Shown here one piece after another: positions 36,058-45,769 of a DNA stretch of 64,000 nucleotides; position 1 is the first letter of the stretch, and the number at the start of each line of letters is the position of its first letter. This DNA comes from Desulfobacteraceae bacterium (GTDB taxonomy: Bacteria; Desulfobacterota; Desulfobacteria; Desulfobacterales; SKZT01). The stretch spans positions 16,266 through 80,265 of the forward strand of contig JAABTQ010000014.1 of NCBI GenBank assembly GCA_011389745.1, read 5' to 3'. The notes under the pieces are model-generated. The model searched no databases. It saw only the letters and a program-made list of their open reading frames with translations, and was not told the DNA's origin. The translations under genes and the position numbers were made by a program.

Positions 36058-37686
36058 ATGTTTTGTTTTCAATGTGAACAGACGGCTAAAGGCGAAGGGT
36101 GTACCAAGGTCGGTGTATGTGGAAAATCACACGAAGTGGCGACTCTTCAGGACCTGTTGGTCTATGCTCTTAAAGGGCTTTCCCAGTATGCGGTAGAGGG
36201 GAGAAAAGTCGGTGTGGTGGATTCCGAAGTCAACAGGTTTACCTGTGAGTCGACTTTCTCGACTCTGACCAACGTGGACTTTGATCCTGACAGGTTTGTC
36301 AAATTGATCAATAAGTGCGTCAGTCTGCGAGACAGCCTGGCTGCTAAAGTGAAAACAGCGGGTGGAAAAACAGATTTCAGCGATGGTCCTGCTGTTTTCA
36401 AACCCGCTGATACACAAGAGGCGATGATTACTCAGGGAGAAAAAGTCGGAGTCAAATCCGACCCGAGCATCGATCCGGATATCCATTCTCTCCAACAGAC
36501 AATTATTTATGGCATCAAAGGTGTATGTGCCTATGCGGATCATGCACGGATTCTCGGCCAGGAGGATGACAAGGTATACGCATTTATTCATGAAGGATTG
36601 GCAGCTACCCTGGATAAGAGTCTTGGTGTCAATGACCTGGTCGGAATGGCATTGAAGTGCGGTGAAATCAATCTTCGGGCCATGGAGCTTCTGGATGCGG
36701 GCAATGCCGGTAACTATGGAAAGCCGGTTCCTACCAGGGTACCGTTAGGACCTAAAAAAGGCAAAGCCATTGTTGTTTCCGGGCATGATTTGAAAGATCT
36801 GGAAGAGATTCTCAAACAGACACAAGACACCGGCATCAATGTATATACCCATGGAGAGATGCTTCCGTGCCACGGGTATCCTGAACTGAAAAAATATCCG
36901 CATTTCTACGGTCATTATGGATCGGCCTGGCAGAATCAGAAAAAAGAGTTTTCGGATTTTCCAGGAGCTATTCTCATGACCACCAACTGTATTCAAAAAC
37001 CCCAGAACGTTTACCAGGATAATATTTTTACCACAGGCCTTGTGGGATGGCCGGGCGTGAAACACATTGCGGATAAAAATTTCAAGCCTGTCATTGATAA
37101 AGCCATGGAGCTTCCGGGATTTACCGAAGACCAGCCGGGAAAATCCGTGATGGTTGGCTTTGGCCATGACGCGATCCTGGGAGTTGCGGATAAGGTGATT
37201 GACGCGGTAAAAAATAAGCAGCTTCGCCACTTTTTCCTGGTGGGCGGCTGTGATGGGGCCAAACCCGGACGAAGTTATTATACGGAGTTTGTGGAAAAGG
37301 TTCCCAAGGACTGTGTGGTGCTGACATTGGCGTGCGGTAAGTTTCGTTTCTTTGACAAGGACATGGGAGATATTGGTGGTATTCCAAGACTTCTGGATGT
37401 CGGTCAGTGCAACGATGCATACTCGGCAATTCAGGTGGCATCGGCTTTGGCCAAAGCTTTCGACTGTGGCGTAAACGATTTGCCTCTATCCATGATCCTT
37501 TCATGGTATGAGCAGAAGGCTTGCGCTATTTTGCTGACCCTGTTTTACCTGGGAATCAAAGACATTCGACTGGGGCCAAGCCTGCCGGCCTTTATCACCC
37601 CCAACGTATTAAAAGTTCTGGTGGATAACTTCAACGTGATGCCCATATCCACCCCTGATGAGGATTTAAAGGCGATCCTCGGATAA
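36058..37686 (+). CDS. hcp: Hydroxylamine reductase (hybrid cluster protein)
   Basis: MFCFQCEQTAKGEGCTKVGVCGKSHEVATLQDLLVYALKG; HGEMLPCHGYPELKKYPHFYGHYGSAWQNQ; FVGGCDGAKPGRSYYTEF. Start placed at the ATG after AGGAGG. Confidence 0.97.
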   Translation: MFCFQCEQTAKGEGCTKVGVCGKSHEVATLQDLLVYALKGLSQYAVEGRKVGVVDSEVNRFTCESTFSTLTNVDFDPDRFVKLINKCVSLRDSLAAKVKTAGGKTDFSDGPAVFKPADTQEAMITQGEKVGVKSDPSIDPDIHSLQQTIIYGIKGVCAYADHARILGQEDDKVYAFIHEGLAATLDKSLGVNDLVGMALKCGEINLRAMELLDAGNAGNYGKPVPTRVPLGPKKGKAIVVSGHDLKDLEEILKQTQDTGINVYTHGEMLPCHGYPELKKYPHFYGHYGSAWQNQKKEFSDFPGAILMTTNCIQKPQNVYQDNIFTTGLVGWPGVKHIADKNFKPVIDKAMELPGFTEDQPGKSVMVGFGHDAILGVADKVIDAVKNKQLRHFFLVGGCDGAKPGRSYYTEFVEKVPKDCVVLTLACGKFRFFDKDMGDIGGIPRLLDVGQCNDAYSAIQVASALAKAFDCGVNDLPLSMILSWYEQKACAILLTLFYLGIKDIRLGPSLPAFITPNVLKVLVDNFNVMPISTPDEDLKAILG

Positions 37687-37700
37687 AAAACCTTTTGGAG

Positions 37701-37755
37701 GAAACTTGAAACTTCTTTCGGTGATTCATATGCTTTGATTGAAGTTTCAAGTTTC
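37701..37755. repeat. Perfect 15-bp inverted repeat between hcp and the HD-domain gene
   Basis: GAAACTTGAAACTTC (37701-37715) and GAAGTTTCAAGTTTC (37741-37755), 25-nt spacer. Confidence 0.8.
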
Positions 37756-37777
37756 GACAAACCAGGAGTTATTGATT

Positions 37778-38503
37778 ATGAAATGTCCAGGACAAGACAG
37801 CCGATATTGGAAGCCGGGGGCCATTTTTGACAGCACATGCCCCAAATGCGCCCGGCAGGTGGAATTTTTTAAAGACGACACCACCCGAAAGTGCAACCAT
37901 TGCGGCCACAGGTTCGTTAATCCCCAAATGGATTTTGGATGTGCAGCATATTGCCAATATGCCGAGCAATGCATCGGGGATCTTCCTCCTGAAGTGGCGG
38001 CGCAGAGGGAGGACTTTTTAAAGGATAAAGTGGCTATAGAAATGAAACGGTATTTTAAACGCGATTTCAAACGCATCGGGCATGCCACCCGGGTGGCCCG
38101 ATATGCCGAGCGTATCGGAAAAATCGAACAGGGAAACATGGCGGTTATTCTCACATCCGCTTATCTTCATGATATTGGAATCCCTGAAGCGGAAAGAAAA
38201 TACGATAGTGCTTCACCCAAGTACCAGCATATTGAAGGCCCACCCATTGCAAGATCCATTCTGGAAAAACTGGGTGCCAAAGAACCGCTGATCCAGGAGG
38301 TGTGTGATCTGATCGGACACCACCACTGGCCTCGCGAAGAGGAAACCATTAATTTTAAAGTCCTTTATGATGCGGACCTTATTGCCAACCTGGAGGAAAA
38401 GCAAAAAGAAAGCCCCATGGAAAAGGAACGTCTGGAAAAAATTATCGAAAAATCATTCCTGACCGAAAGCGGCCGCAAAGAGGCTCAAAAAGTGTTGTGT
38501 TAA
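37778..38503 (+). CDS. HD-domain phosphohydrolase with N-terminal zinc-ribbon-like cysteines
   Basis: CPKCARQVEFF...CNHCGHRF; HATRVARYAERIGK...LTSAYLHDIGIPEAE; IGHHHWPREE. Start at MKCPGQ. Confidence 0.85.
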   Translation: MKCPGQDSRYWKPGAIFDSTCPKCARQVEFFKDDTTRKCNHCGHRFVNPQMDFGCAAYCQYAEQCIGDLPPEVAAQREDFLKDKVAIEMKRYFKRDFKRIGHATRVARYAERIGKIEQGNMAVILTSAYLHDIGIPEAERKYDSASPKYQHIEGPPIARSILEKLGAKEPLIQEVCDLIGHHHWPREEETINFKVLYDADLIANLEEKQKESPMEKERLEKIIEKSFLTESGRKEAQKVLC

Positions 38504-38520
38504 CTTAAAAAGGTGAAATT

Positions 38521-39270
38521 ATGAAAGTGATTCGAAAAATAATTGAAATTGATGAAGAACTTTGTGATGGCTGCGGAAATTGTGTTCCGGCCTGCGCGGA
38601 AGGGGCGCTGGTTATCGAAAACGGAAAAGCCCGTGTGGTCAAGGATCAATTTTGTGACGGTCTTGGCGCCTGCATGGGCGATTGTCCTACCGGGGCTCTT
38701 CGTATTGTAGAGCGCGAAGCGGATGAGTTCGACGAGGCTGCTGTTGAAGAATATCTTTCCGATAAGGAGAAAGGCCGGCGAGAGGGCGAATTTATCCATA
38801 CAGGATGTCCATCGGCTCAAATTCAAACATTCGATACGAGCCCGGCCGGTGAAAAGCATGCTGGTCCGGATATGACCACTGAAGGCAAATCCCAACTGTC
38901 CAACTGGCCGGTTCAAATCATGCTGGTGCCGCCCAATGCCCCATTTTTAAAAGGTGCGGATCTTCTGGTGGTGGCAGATTGCGTACCCGTGGCCTATCGG
39001 AATTTTCACCAGGATTTTGTGAGCGGCAAGGCAGTCATGATGGGATGTCCCAAGCTTGATAACGCTCAGGCTTACATCGACAAATTTGCTCAAATATGCC
39101 AAACTGCCGGGCTTAAAAGCATTACCTCGTTAATCATGGAAGTTCCCTGCTGCTCGGCTCTTCCCATGATTGTCCGAAAAGGGCTTGAAAAAGCCGCCAA
39201 ACAAATTCCCATGGAAGAAGTGGTAATAGGCACAAGGGGACAGATTATCGAACGTCGTCAGGTGGCGTGA
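38521..39270 (+). CDS. 4Fe-4S ferredoxin-type protein of the hcp locus
   Basis: ELCDGCGNCVPACAEGALVIENGKARVVKDQFCDGLGACMGDCPTGAL. Confidence 0.9.
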   Translation: MKVIRKIIEIDEELCDGCGNCVPACAEGALVIENGKARVVKDQFCDGLGACMGDCPTGALRIVEREADEFDEAAVEEYLSDKEKGRREGEFIHTGCPSAQIQTFDTSPAGEKHAGPDMTTEGKSQLSNWPVQIMLVPPNAPFLKGADLLVVADCVPVAYRNFHQDFVSGKAVMMGCPKLDNAQAYIDKFAQICQTAGLKSITSLIMEVPCCSALPMIVRKGLEKAAKQIPMEEVVIGTRGQIIERRQVA

Positions 39271-39334
39271 ATTTTCTCTATATGCCATTGTTTTCAGCGA
39301 TAAAATCATATATTCTTTTTACCAAAAAGCAGAG

Positions 39335-41239
39335 ATGATCATGAGAATATTTGAAATGGTAAAAAAAATGAATTTATTGTCGGGCAAGGGTTGGAGAAAA
39401 CAAATTGTAACTCTTGACGAGGCTTTTGAAGACATCGAGCCGGGAATGAGTATTTTTCTGGGAACAGGCGGCGGTGAACCCAGGACCCTTATAAAACATA
39501 TCATGAACTCCGGTGCATCAAATCTTCAGGATTTGGAATTGATCCAGTTGTTGAGCTTTGGGGAAGCCGTTTCCCGGGAAGAAAACCAATCGAATTTGAC
39601 AAAAAAATTTCGGTTGAAAACATTTTTTTCAGGATGGATTGCCGGCGAAGCGATTACTGAGGGGCGTGCAGACCTCATACCCTGTCGGTTTTCACGAATA
39701 CACGAGTTGATCAAATCTGAAAGAATCCATATTGACGCTGTTTTTATACAGATCACACCCCCGAACGAAGAAGGCTATTGCAGCCTTGGAGTGGCGGTGG
39801 ATGTCGCGCGTTACGCGATGGATCAGGCCGGAATTGTGATCGGCGAAATCAACCCCGACACTCCTTTTACCTTTGGGGATACGTTTGTTCATATCAATGA
39901 ATTCGATTACCTGGTGGAGGCAACCGAAAAACCCATTTATATGGACCGTTGGCCTGTGGATTCAATACAGCAAAAAGTGGCCGAAAACGTGGCATCCAGA
40001 ATTGAAAACGGCAGCTGTCTGTCTTTTTTTACCGGTCCTCTTTTTGAAGCTCTTGGAAAGCTTCTGGTTGATAAACAACATCTTGGAATCCACTCTCCGA
40101 TTTTTCCGGATGCCCTGATGGAATTGGTGCAAAGTGGCGCGGTAACCAATCGCAAAAAAGGGGTATCCAGGGGAAAATCTCTGGCCTCCTACGCTGTGGG
40201 GACAAAAACACTTTTTCAATGGCTGGATCGAAATCCTTTGGTGGAGTTTCAGGGGATCGAAAGAGTGTCCAATCCGATTCATATCGGTCGAAACCCTGGT
40301 TTCGTTGCATTGATTCCTGCCAGAAAGGTGGATCTGACAGGTCGAATCGCCTTGCATACCGGAAAAGGAAATGTTGCCGCAGGTCCGGGTGAGGCCATGA
40401 GTCTTGTAAACGGCGCTGAACTTTCCCACGGCGGTATCACCATTTTTGCACTTACCAGCAGAAACCTCAAGGGTGATTCGAACATTGTCGTCAACGTTGA
40501 GGGCTATCCCAACCTTTTTACGTTAAGGGAATCCGTGGATATGGTGGTGACCGAATACGGCTCTGCCGATCTTAACGGAAGAACCATACGGGAAAGGGCG
40601 CAAGCACTCATCGAAATAGCTCATCCGGATGATCGGGCTGAGTTGCTGGATCAGGCAAAAGCAGCAAAAATCATCTATCAGGATCAGATTTTTCTTCCGG
40701 AAAGTGCTCACCTTTACCCCTCTAATATAGCCATATCACATATTTTCGAAAAAGATGTGAAGGTCAGGTTCAGGGCTATAAAGCCATCTGATGAAGAAGG
40801 GATGCGACGACTTTTTTACCGCAGCTCGGATGAGGCTGTCTACACCCGGTATTTTTCTCCTATAAAGACAATGCCCCACTCCAAGATGCAGGAATATGTC
40901 AATGTGGATTATTCCAATACCCTGTCCATCGTAGGTTTGATCGGAGAACCGGAAAATGGAAAACTTATTGCCGAGGTTCGGTTTGTAAGGCAACATAACA
41001 GTTCGTATGCGGATGTCGCATTTATTGTGGATGAAACTTACCAGAACCTGGGAATAGCCGGGTTTATGTATAAAACCCTGATCCGCCTGGCCAGAGAGCG
41101 TGGCATAAAAGGTTTCACAGCCGATGTCCTTGCTTCCAATAAAGCCATGCTCAAGGTTTTTGAACAAGGCGGACATATCGTTAATTTTCAATTTGAAGAA
41201 GGCGTGTATAATTTGAAAATCCCGTTCGAGGATCGTTAA
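39335..41239 (+). CDS. Bifunctional acetyl-CoA hydrolase/transferase and GNAT acetyltransferase
   Basis: N-terminal CoA-transferase features (IFLGTGGGEPRTLIKHI, VVTEYGSADLNGRTIRERAQALIEIAHPDDR) fused to C-terminal GNAT (VDETYQNLGIAGFMYKTLIRLARERGIKGFTADVLASNKAMLKVFEQGG). Confidence 0.9.
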   Translation: MIMRIFEMVKKMNLLSGKGWRKQIVTLDEAFEDIEPGMSIFLGTGGGEPRTLIKHIMNSGASNLQDLELIQLLSFGEAVSREENQSNLTKKFRLKTFFSGWIAGEAITEGRADLIPCRFSRIHELIKSERIHIDAVFIQITPPNEEGYCSLGVAVDVARYAMDQAGIVIGEINPDTPFTFGDTFVHINEFDYLVEATEKPIYMDRWPVDSIQQKVAENVASRIENGSCLSFFTGPLFEALGKLLVDKQHLGIHSPIFPDALMELVQSGAVTNRKKGVSRGKSLASYAVGTKTLFQWLDRNPLVEFQGIERVSNPIHIGRNPGFVALIPARKVDLTGRIALHTGKGNVAAGPGEAMSLVNGAELSHGGITIFALTSRNLKGDSNIVVNVEGYPNLFTLRESVDMVVTEYGSADLNGRTIRERAQALIEIAHPDDRAELLDQAKAAKIIYQDQIFLPESAHLYPSNIAISHIFEKDVKVRFRAIKPSDEEGMRRLFYRSSDEAVYTRYFSPIKTMPHSKMQEYVNVDYSNTLSIVGLIGEPENGKLIAEVRFVRQHNSSYADVAFIVDETYQNLGIAGFMYKTLIRLARERGIKGFTADVLASNKAMLKVFEQGGHIVNFQFEEGVYNLKIPFEDR

Positions 41240-41243
41240 CTTT

Positions 41244-41479
41244 TGTCATTCTGAGGGAGCATTACGCAGCGGGCCAAAGCCCGTAGGGACAATACAATCC
41301 AAAATGCCGGGGACACCACGGCGACCGAAGAATCTCTCGCCCCAAGCCCGCACCGGTCGTCAGATCCGACCCGGAAAGCGGCAAATGGAAACACATCCCG
41401 GAAGGCGTGAAAGATTCTTCGTCGGCCGGAAATTCATTACCAATTGACAGACGGTATTGCAGGCCTCCTCAGAATGACA
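41244..41479. mobile_element. MITE-like 236-bp intergenic element with 13-bp perfect terminal inverted repeats
   Basis: TGTCATTCTGAGG (41244-41256) and CCTCAGAATGACA (41467-41479); no coding capacity. Confidence 0.65.
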
Positions 41480-41506
41480 GTCTATCTTTTAGAAGGGAAT
41501 AATACT

Positions 41507-42667
41507 TTGGAAACTTCCCTGATCAGAGCCGAAGTCGATTTAGAGGCCATCGCGCAAAATGTGACCGAACTTCGAAACATAACCAATCCTGCAGCTAAAG
41601 TGATGGCGGTGGTCAAAGCCGATGCTTATGGTCATGGAGCGGAAAAAACGGCGAAAACCGCCTTGAAAAACGGTGCAGAAGTTTTAGGCGTCGCCCGGAT
41701 AAACGAGGCTATAGCTCTTCGGCAGGCAGGTCTTACCGCACCTATCCTGATTTTTGGCTACACTCCGCCATCCCTGGCCGAAACTCTGATTCAGTATGAT
41801 TTGACACAGACCATATTTTCTTATCAAAGCGCTTCGGCACTTTCTGAGATAGCCTTATCCAAAAATAAAAAAATCAGGATTCATATCAAAGTGGACACCG
41901 GTATGGGAAGACTTGGACTTGTGACCGAGTGCGGAGCCATATCCTGCTCCGACCTCAATCTGACCCGAAGTTCCCTTAAACATATTGAATCCATCGTTCA
42001 GCTTCAGGGAATTATCCCCGAAGGGATCATGACTCATTTTGCCTCAGCCGACAGTCTCGATAAAAGCAATGCCCGAAAGCAGTTTGAGATCTTTATGGAT
42101 TTTATCGACCGCCTGAAAAAAAATGGAATTGAATTTGGCGTGCGCCATGCAGCCAACAGCGCAGCAGTCATGGAGATGCCGGAAACCCATCTGGATCTTG
42201 TACGTCCGGGTATTTCCATTTATGGACTTTATGCTTCGGATGACATCGACAGAAATATCATTAAATTAAAGCCCGCCATGGCCCTGAAAAGTAGCGTGGT
42301 GCATATTAAAGAAATCCCGAGAGGATTTTCCGTCAGCTACGCAGGGACCTATCATACCCGAAAAACCACAACTGTTGCCACCGTATCGGTGGGTTATGCC
42401 GACGGTTTCAACCGGCTTCTGTCTTCTTGCGGTTCCATGCTGGTGCATGGAAAAAGAGCACCTGTCATCGGAAGAGTCTGCATGGATCTTACCATGCTGG
42501 ATGTCAGCCATATTCAGAATGTGGCTGTGGGAGACGAGGTGGTTGTTTTTGGCAAACAAAAAGATGAATATATCCACGTGGATGAAATCGCACAAATGCT
42601 CAATACCATCAATTATGAAATCGTAACCAGCATAACAGCCCGTGTACCCAGAGTATACACCAACTGA
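41507..42667 (+). CDS. alr: Alanine racemase
   Basis: AKVMAVVKADAYGHGAEKTAKTAL PLP-lysine motif; VRPGISIYGLY; GYADGFNR. TTG start proposed after AGAAGGGA because the longer ORF start lies in the repeat element. Confidence 0.93.
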   Translation: METSLIRAEVDLEAIAQNVTELRNITNPAAKVMAVVKADAYGHGAEKTAKTALKNGAEVLGVARINEAIALRQAGLTAPILIFGYTPPSLAETLIQYDLTQTIFSYQSASALSEIALSKNKKIRIHIKVDTGMGRLGLVTECGAISCSDLNLTRSSLKHIESIVQLQGIIPEGIMTHFASADSLDKSNARKQFEIFMDFIDRLKKNGIEFGVRHAANSAAVMEMPETHLDLVRPGISIYGLYASDDIDRNIIKLKPAMALKSSVVHIKEIPRGFSVSYAGTYHTRKTTTVATVSVGYADGFNRLLSSCGSMLVHGKRAPVIGRVCMDLTMLDVSHIQNVAVGDEVVVFGKQKDEYIHVDEIAQMLNTINYEIVTSITARVPRVYTN

Positions 42668-42668
42668 A

Positions 42669-43937
42669 TCACCGGTCATTGTCCGGTTTTAAAACCAGAA
42701 AATAAAGGTTGCCTGGATGCTGCATGTGGCCGGCGGCAATCTCGGCATATTCCCCGTTTCCCCAGAACAGGTCGGCTCGGCCGGGACCCCGGATGGCCCC
42801 TCCGGTATCCTGGTTTAATGCAAACCTGGAAAAATCAATCCAACGGGTGATTTGTTTATCAAGACCAATGAGGGGTTTTTGTGTTTCAATGAACATCAGA
42901 GCGGCATCAGGAAAAATTTTTCGATCCGTGGCAACAGACCTTCCGGGTGTCAACCTTACCCCAAGGGCTCCCACGGGTCCCTCCGGCCCTACCTCGAAAA
43001 ATACATAACTCGGATTTTGGCTTAATACATGATTGATTTCCTCCGGATGAAGCTGCAGATATTCTTTTATTTTTTGCATGGACATCTCTGAACGCTCGAT
43101 TTTTCCGGTTTCTATGAGATATTTTCCGATACTTACATAAGCTCTGCCGTTAGTGGTATGATAGCGCAAATTGATGGGGTAGCCTTCCGCAAGATTAACA
43201 CGACCGGATCCCTGAACATGAAGGAAAAAAAGATCAACAATATCATCTGTATAAACCAAAGGTTCTAAATTTTCAGAAAGAATATTTTCAAAATCGATTT
43301 CCCTTCGTTCGTAATAGGGTACCACTGTTTTTCCGGTCCATCTGCCCCTGATTTTTTCACCCTGGAATTTAGTCGAAAAAGCGGACAAATCGAGTGTTAT
43401 CAAATCATCCGGAGGGCCGTATACCGGGTAAGGATATTTTGAAGAAGGTGAAAGACTTCCATGCAGTGTGGGTTCATAGTAACCGGTATAAAGGACTTTG
43501 CCGGTATCCTTACCCCCAATGGATGCATAAACCCGGTAGTTTTCAGCGATAAACCGATCGAGATCTTTTCCGTCAGGATTCTTTTGGATAAAATCCTTAA
43601 ACAGGATCAGTGATTTTTTTAAATGAGCTGCATCGTAACCATCGGTTCCGAACCGGATTCCTCTGTCCTCAGGGATCTTTTCGAGATACTCAAGGCTTTT
43701 TGAAATGGCCGGGACCAGATCCTCAAAAAGCATGTCATCGCTAAATTTGGGATATTGGGACTGTGTTAGAAGCCGCAGGGAAGGTTCTTCCTTTTCGATT
43801 ATTTCGATTTTTTTTTCCGCACATCCACTTAAGTAAATCACCATCATGCATGTGAGCAGGACTGCAGGAAACCATTTGATTTTTTGATATAAAGGTTGAA
43901 AGGTGAAAATATTGTTTTTGCCGACTCTGATGATCAT
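42669..43937 (-). CDS. mltA: Membrane-bound lytic murein transglycosylase A
   Basis: GYYEPTLHGSLSPSSKYPYPVYGPP; VQGSGRVNL; QDTGGAIRGPGRADLFWGNGEYAEIAAGHMQHPGNLYFLV. Confidence 0.92.
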   Translation of the reverse strand: MIIRVGKNNIFTFQPLYQKIKWFPAVLLTCMMVIYLSGCAEKKIEIIEKEEPSLRLLTQSQYPKFSDDMLFEDLVPAISKSLEYLEKIPEDRGIRFGTDGYDAAHLKKSLILFKDFIQKNPDGKDLDRFIAENYRVYASIGGKDTGKVLYTGYYEPTLHGSLSPSSKYPYPVYGPPDDLITLDLSAFSTKFQGEKIRGRWTGKTVVPYYERREIDFENILSENLEPLVYTDDIVDLFFLHVQGSGRVNLAEGYPINLRYHTTNGRAYVSIGKYLIETGKIERSEMSMQKIKEYLQLHPEEINHVLSQNPSYVFFEVGPEGPVGALGVRLTPGRSVATDRKIFPDAALMFIETQKPLIGLDKQITRWIDFSRFALNQDTGGAIRGPGRADLFWGNGEYAEIAAGHMQHPGNLYFLVLKPDNDR

Positions 43938-44021
43938 TGTCTTATTTTTCCTTGATGTTTCAGTATCCTGTATTTTTTATTATGCTATATTTATCCCAGA
44001 AGCGTTGATTAAAGTGTTTCG

Positions 44022-44522
44022 TCACTCAGGGGAAAGCCGATTGGCGTCAACTCTTACATACATACCACTTTTTCCACCGGATTTTTCCATCAGGCGAATA
44101 TCGGAAATGATCATTGACTTGTCGTAGGATTTGCACATGTCATATATGGTTAAGGCGGCCACCGCAACAGCGGTCAAAGCTTCCATTTCCACGCCGGTTT
44201 GTCCTCTTAACCTCACAGATGCCTGGATACATATGGCATTTTCTTTTTCATCCGGAAAAAAATCCACCGCCACATGGGTGATGTTTAAAGGATGACACAT
44301 GGGAATCAGGCCGGATGTTTTCTTAGCGGCCATAACCCCGGCGATTCTGGCAGTTTCAAGAACATTCCCCTTTTTTATGGACTGATTCTGAATTTTTTCG
44401 AACGTATCAGAATTCATGGCAATTTTTCCCTGAGCCATGGCTTTCCTTTCCGAGAAAGCCTTTTCAGTGACATCCACCATTCTCACCTTACCTTCGCTGT
44501 CGATATGGGTAAAATCGTTCAT
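44022..44522 (-). CDS. moaC: Cyclic pyranopterin monophosphate synthase MoaC
   Basis: FTHIDSEGKVRMVDVTEKAFSERKAMAQGKI; IPMCHPLNITHVAVDF; GVEMEALTAVAVAALTIYDMCKS. Confidence 0.95.
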   Translation of the reverse strand: MNDFTHIDSEGKVRMVDVTEKAFSERKAMAQGKIAMNSDTFEKIQNQSIKKGNVLETARIAGVMAAKKTSGLIPMCHPLNITHVAVDFFPDEKENAICIQASVRLRGQTGVEMEALTAVAVAALTIYDMCKSYDKSMIISDIRLMEKSGGKSGMYVRVDANRLSPE

Positions 44523-44554
44523 GAACTAATGTGCTCCTGTGTATCAAATTATAT

Positions 44555-44917
44555 TTACTCAGAGAAATACTCGGTTTTTTTAGTGACCGTCGATTTAATT
44601 TCATTCAGGGTATCCTGAAGCACGGAAATCACGTTTTCCCTAACATCACCGGCCACTACTAAATACATCACATCATCTCCAATACGAAGATCTTTGTTTT
44701 CATTGATATGGACCAGAATTTCCAGAATGCCCGGCATTTTTTTATTCGAATCGATAATCCGGTTAAGTTTTTGATGGTCCACAGCAACTCGCAGCCCCGA
44801 TACTTTTCTTCCATCTCTGGATGTGCCTCTGACGACACCGTTATGGCACAGAATCATCCCTGCCTGATGGAAATCGGGATGTTTCCTGATTTGCTCCAAC
44901 AACTTCACAAGAATCAT
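44555..44917 (-). CDS. MoaE-like molybdopterin synthase-related protein
   Basis: GMILCHNGVVRGTSRDGRKVSGLRVAVDHQKL...LRIGDDVMYLVVAGDVRENVISVL, MoaE-like layout, between moaC and mobA. Confidence 0.65.
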   Translation of the reverse strand: MILVKLLEQIRKHPDFHQAGMILCHNGVVRGTSRDGRKVSGLRVAVDHQKLNRIIDSNKKMPGILEILVHINENKDLRIGDDVMYLVVAGDVRENVISVLQDTLNEIKSTVTKKTEYFSE

Positions 44918-45582
44918 GGTTCCTCCTTTAAAATTTGATCAGCTATTTTCAAATCCTCAGGGGTATTGATGTTAAAAAAGCTCAACAGGTTAGGGTCTTG
45001 TTGCCTCAGCTGGGTTTCCGGTACTGTTTTCATATGAACTTTTTTGAAGAAGTTTCTTATTTTAAAATCCTTTTTTAAAAGATGGTGTTCAATACTTTGA
45101 AAACATCGCCTGGAGTAAATTGCACAAAGTGGCTCAAGCCCATTGGATGTCTCGGGAATAATGACATCCGTATGGTTATCTATTTTATTTAAAAGTATCC
45201 TGACCAGTTTACCTTTCAAAAAGGGGGTATCAGAAGCGGAAAAAAAAACATACGGATTGGATGCGTAAAAAAGGCCGGCATGGAGTCCTGTAAGGGAACT
45301 TCTAACAGGATATAAATCAGTTCCAATTATCAGATCCCAATCTATATATGCAATAGGATTATTGGTCACCAGGATTATTTCGTCAAATAATTCGGTAAAA
45401 ACCTGATAAATACGATCCAGATTTTTTTTCCCACCCACAGGTAAAAACGCTTTAACTTCACCGGAATATCTGGATGCCACACCTCCAGCCAATATAACAC
45501 CGGTACACAATGATTTCATGTAAAACAATCCTTGATTTTTTTCAAAAAAATTAAGCATAGGAGAATTCATCATAAAAATCAA
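44914..45582 (-). CDS. mobA: Molybdenum cofactor guanylyltransferase
   Basis: GVILAGGVASRYSGEVKAFLPVGGKKNLDRI; FFSASDTPFL; GLEPLCAIYSRRCF. Confidence 0.88.
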   Translation of the reverse strand: MIFMMNSPMLNFFEKNQGLFYMKSLCTGVILAGGVASRYSGEVKAFLPVGGKKNLDRIYQVFTELFDEIILVTNNPIAYIDWDLIIGTDLYPVRSSLTGLHAGLFYASNPYVFFSASDTPFLKGKLVRILLNKIDNHTDVIIPETSNGLEPLCAIYSRRCFQSIEHHLLKKDFKIRNFFKKVHMKTVPETQLRQQDPNLLSFFNINTPEDLKIADQILKEEP

Positions 45583-45769
45583 GGTAGTTCCTTAAGAACA
45601 GGTCAATCAAAATTCCGGAAAAAAGGGCAAATTTCATATGAGGCTTGATTTTGCCATGATACATAGGGTAGAAATACATTTTGTTCTAACAGTGCCGCTT
45701 GTGGATACATCTTGTTTTAAAAGGGCCATGAGTTGCCGACAGCATTGACACATTCACGAGGAAAATTGC

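Noticed and set aside
39962-40429. 155-aa ORF antisense to the CoA hydrolase/GNAT gene
   Set aside because: Contained in a well-supported CDS; shadow ORF.
41444-41506. Extended N-terminus of alr in the ORF track
   Set aside because: The extra residues are encoded by the repeat element end; a TTG start with AGAAGGGA fits better.
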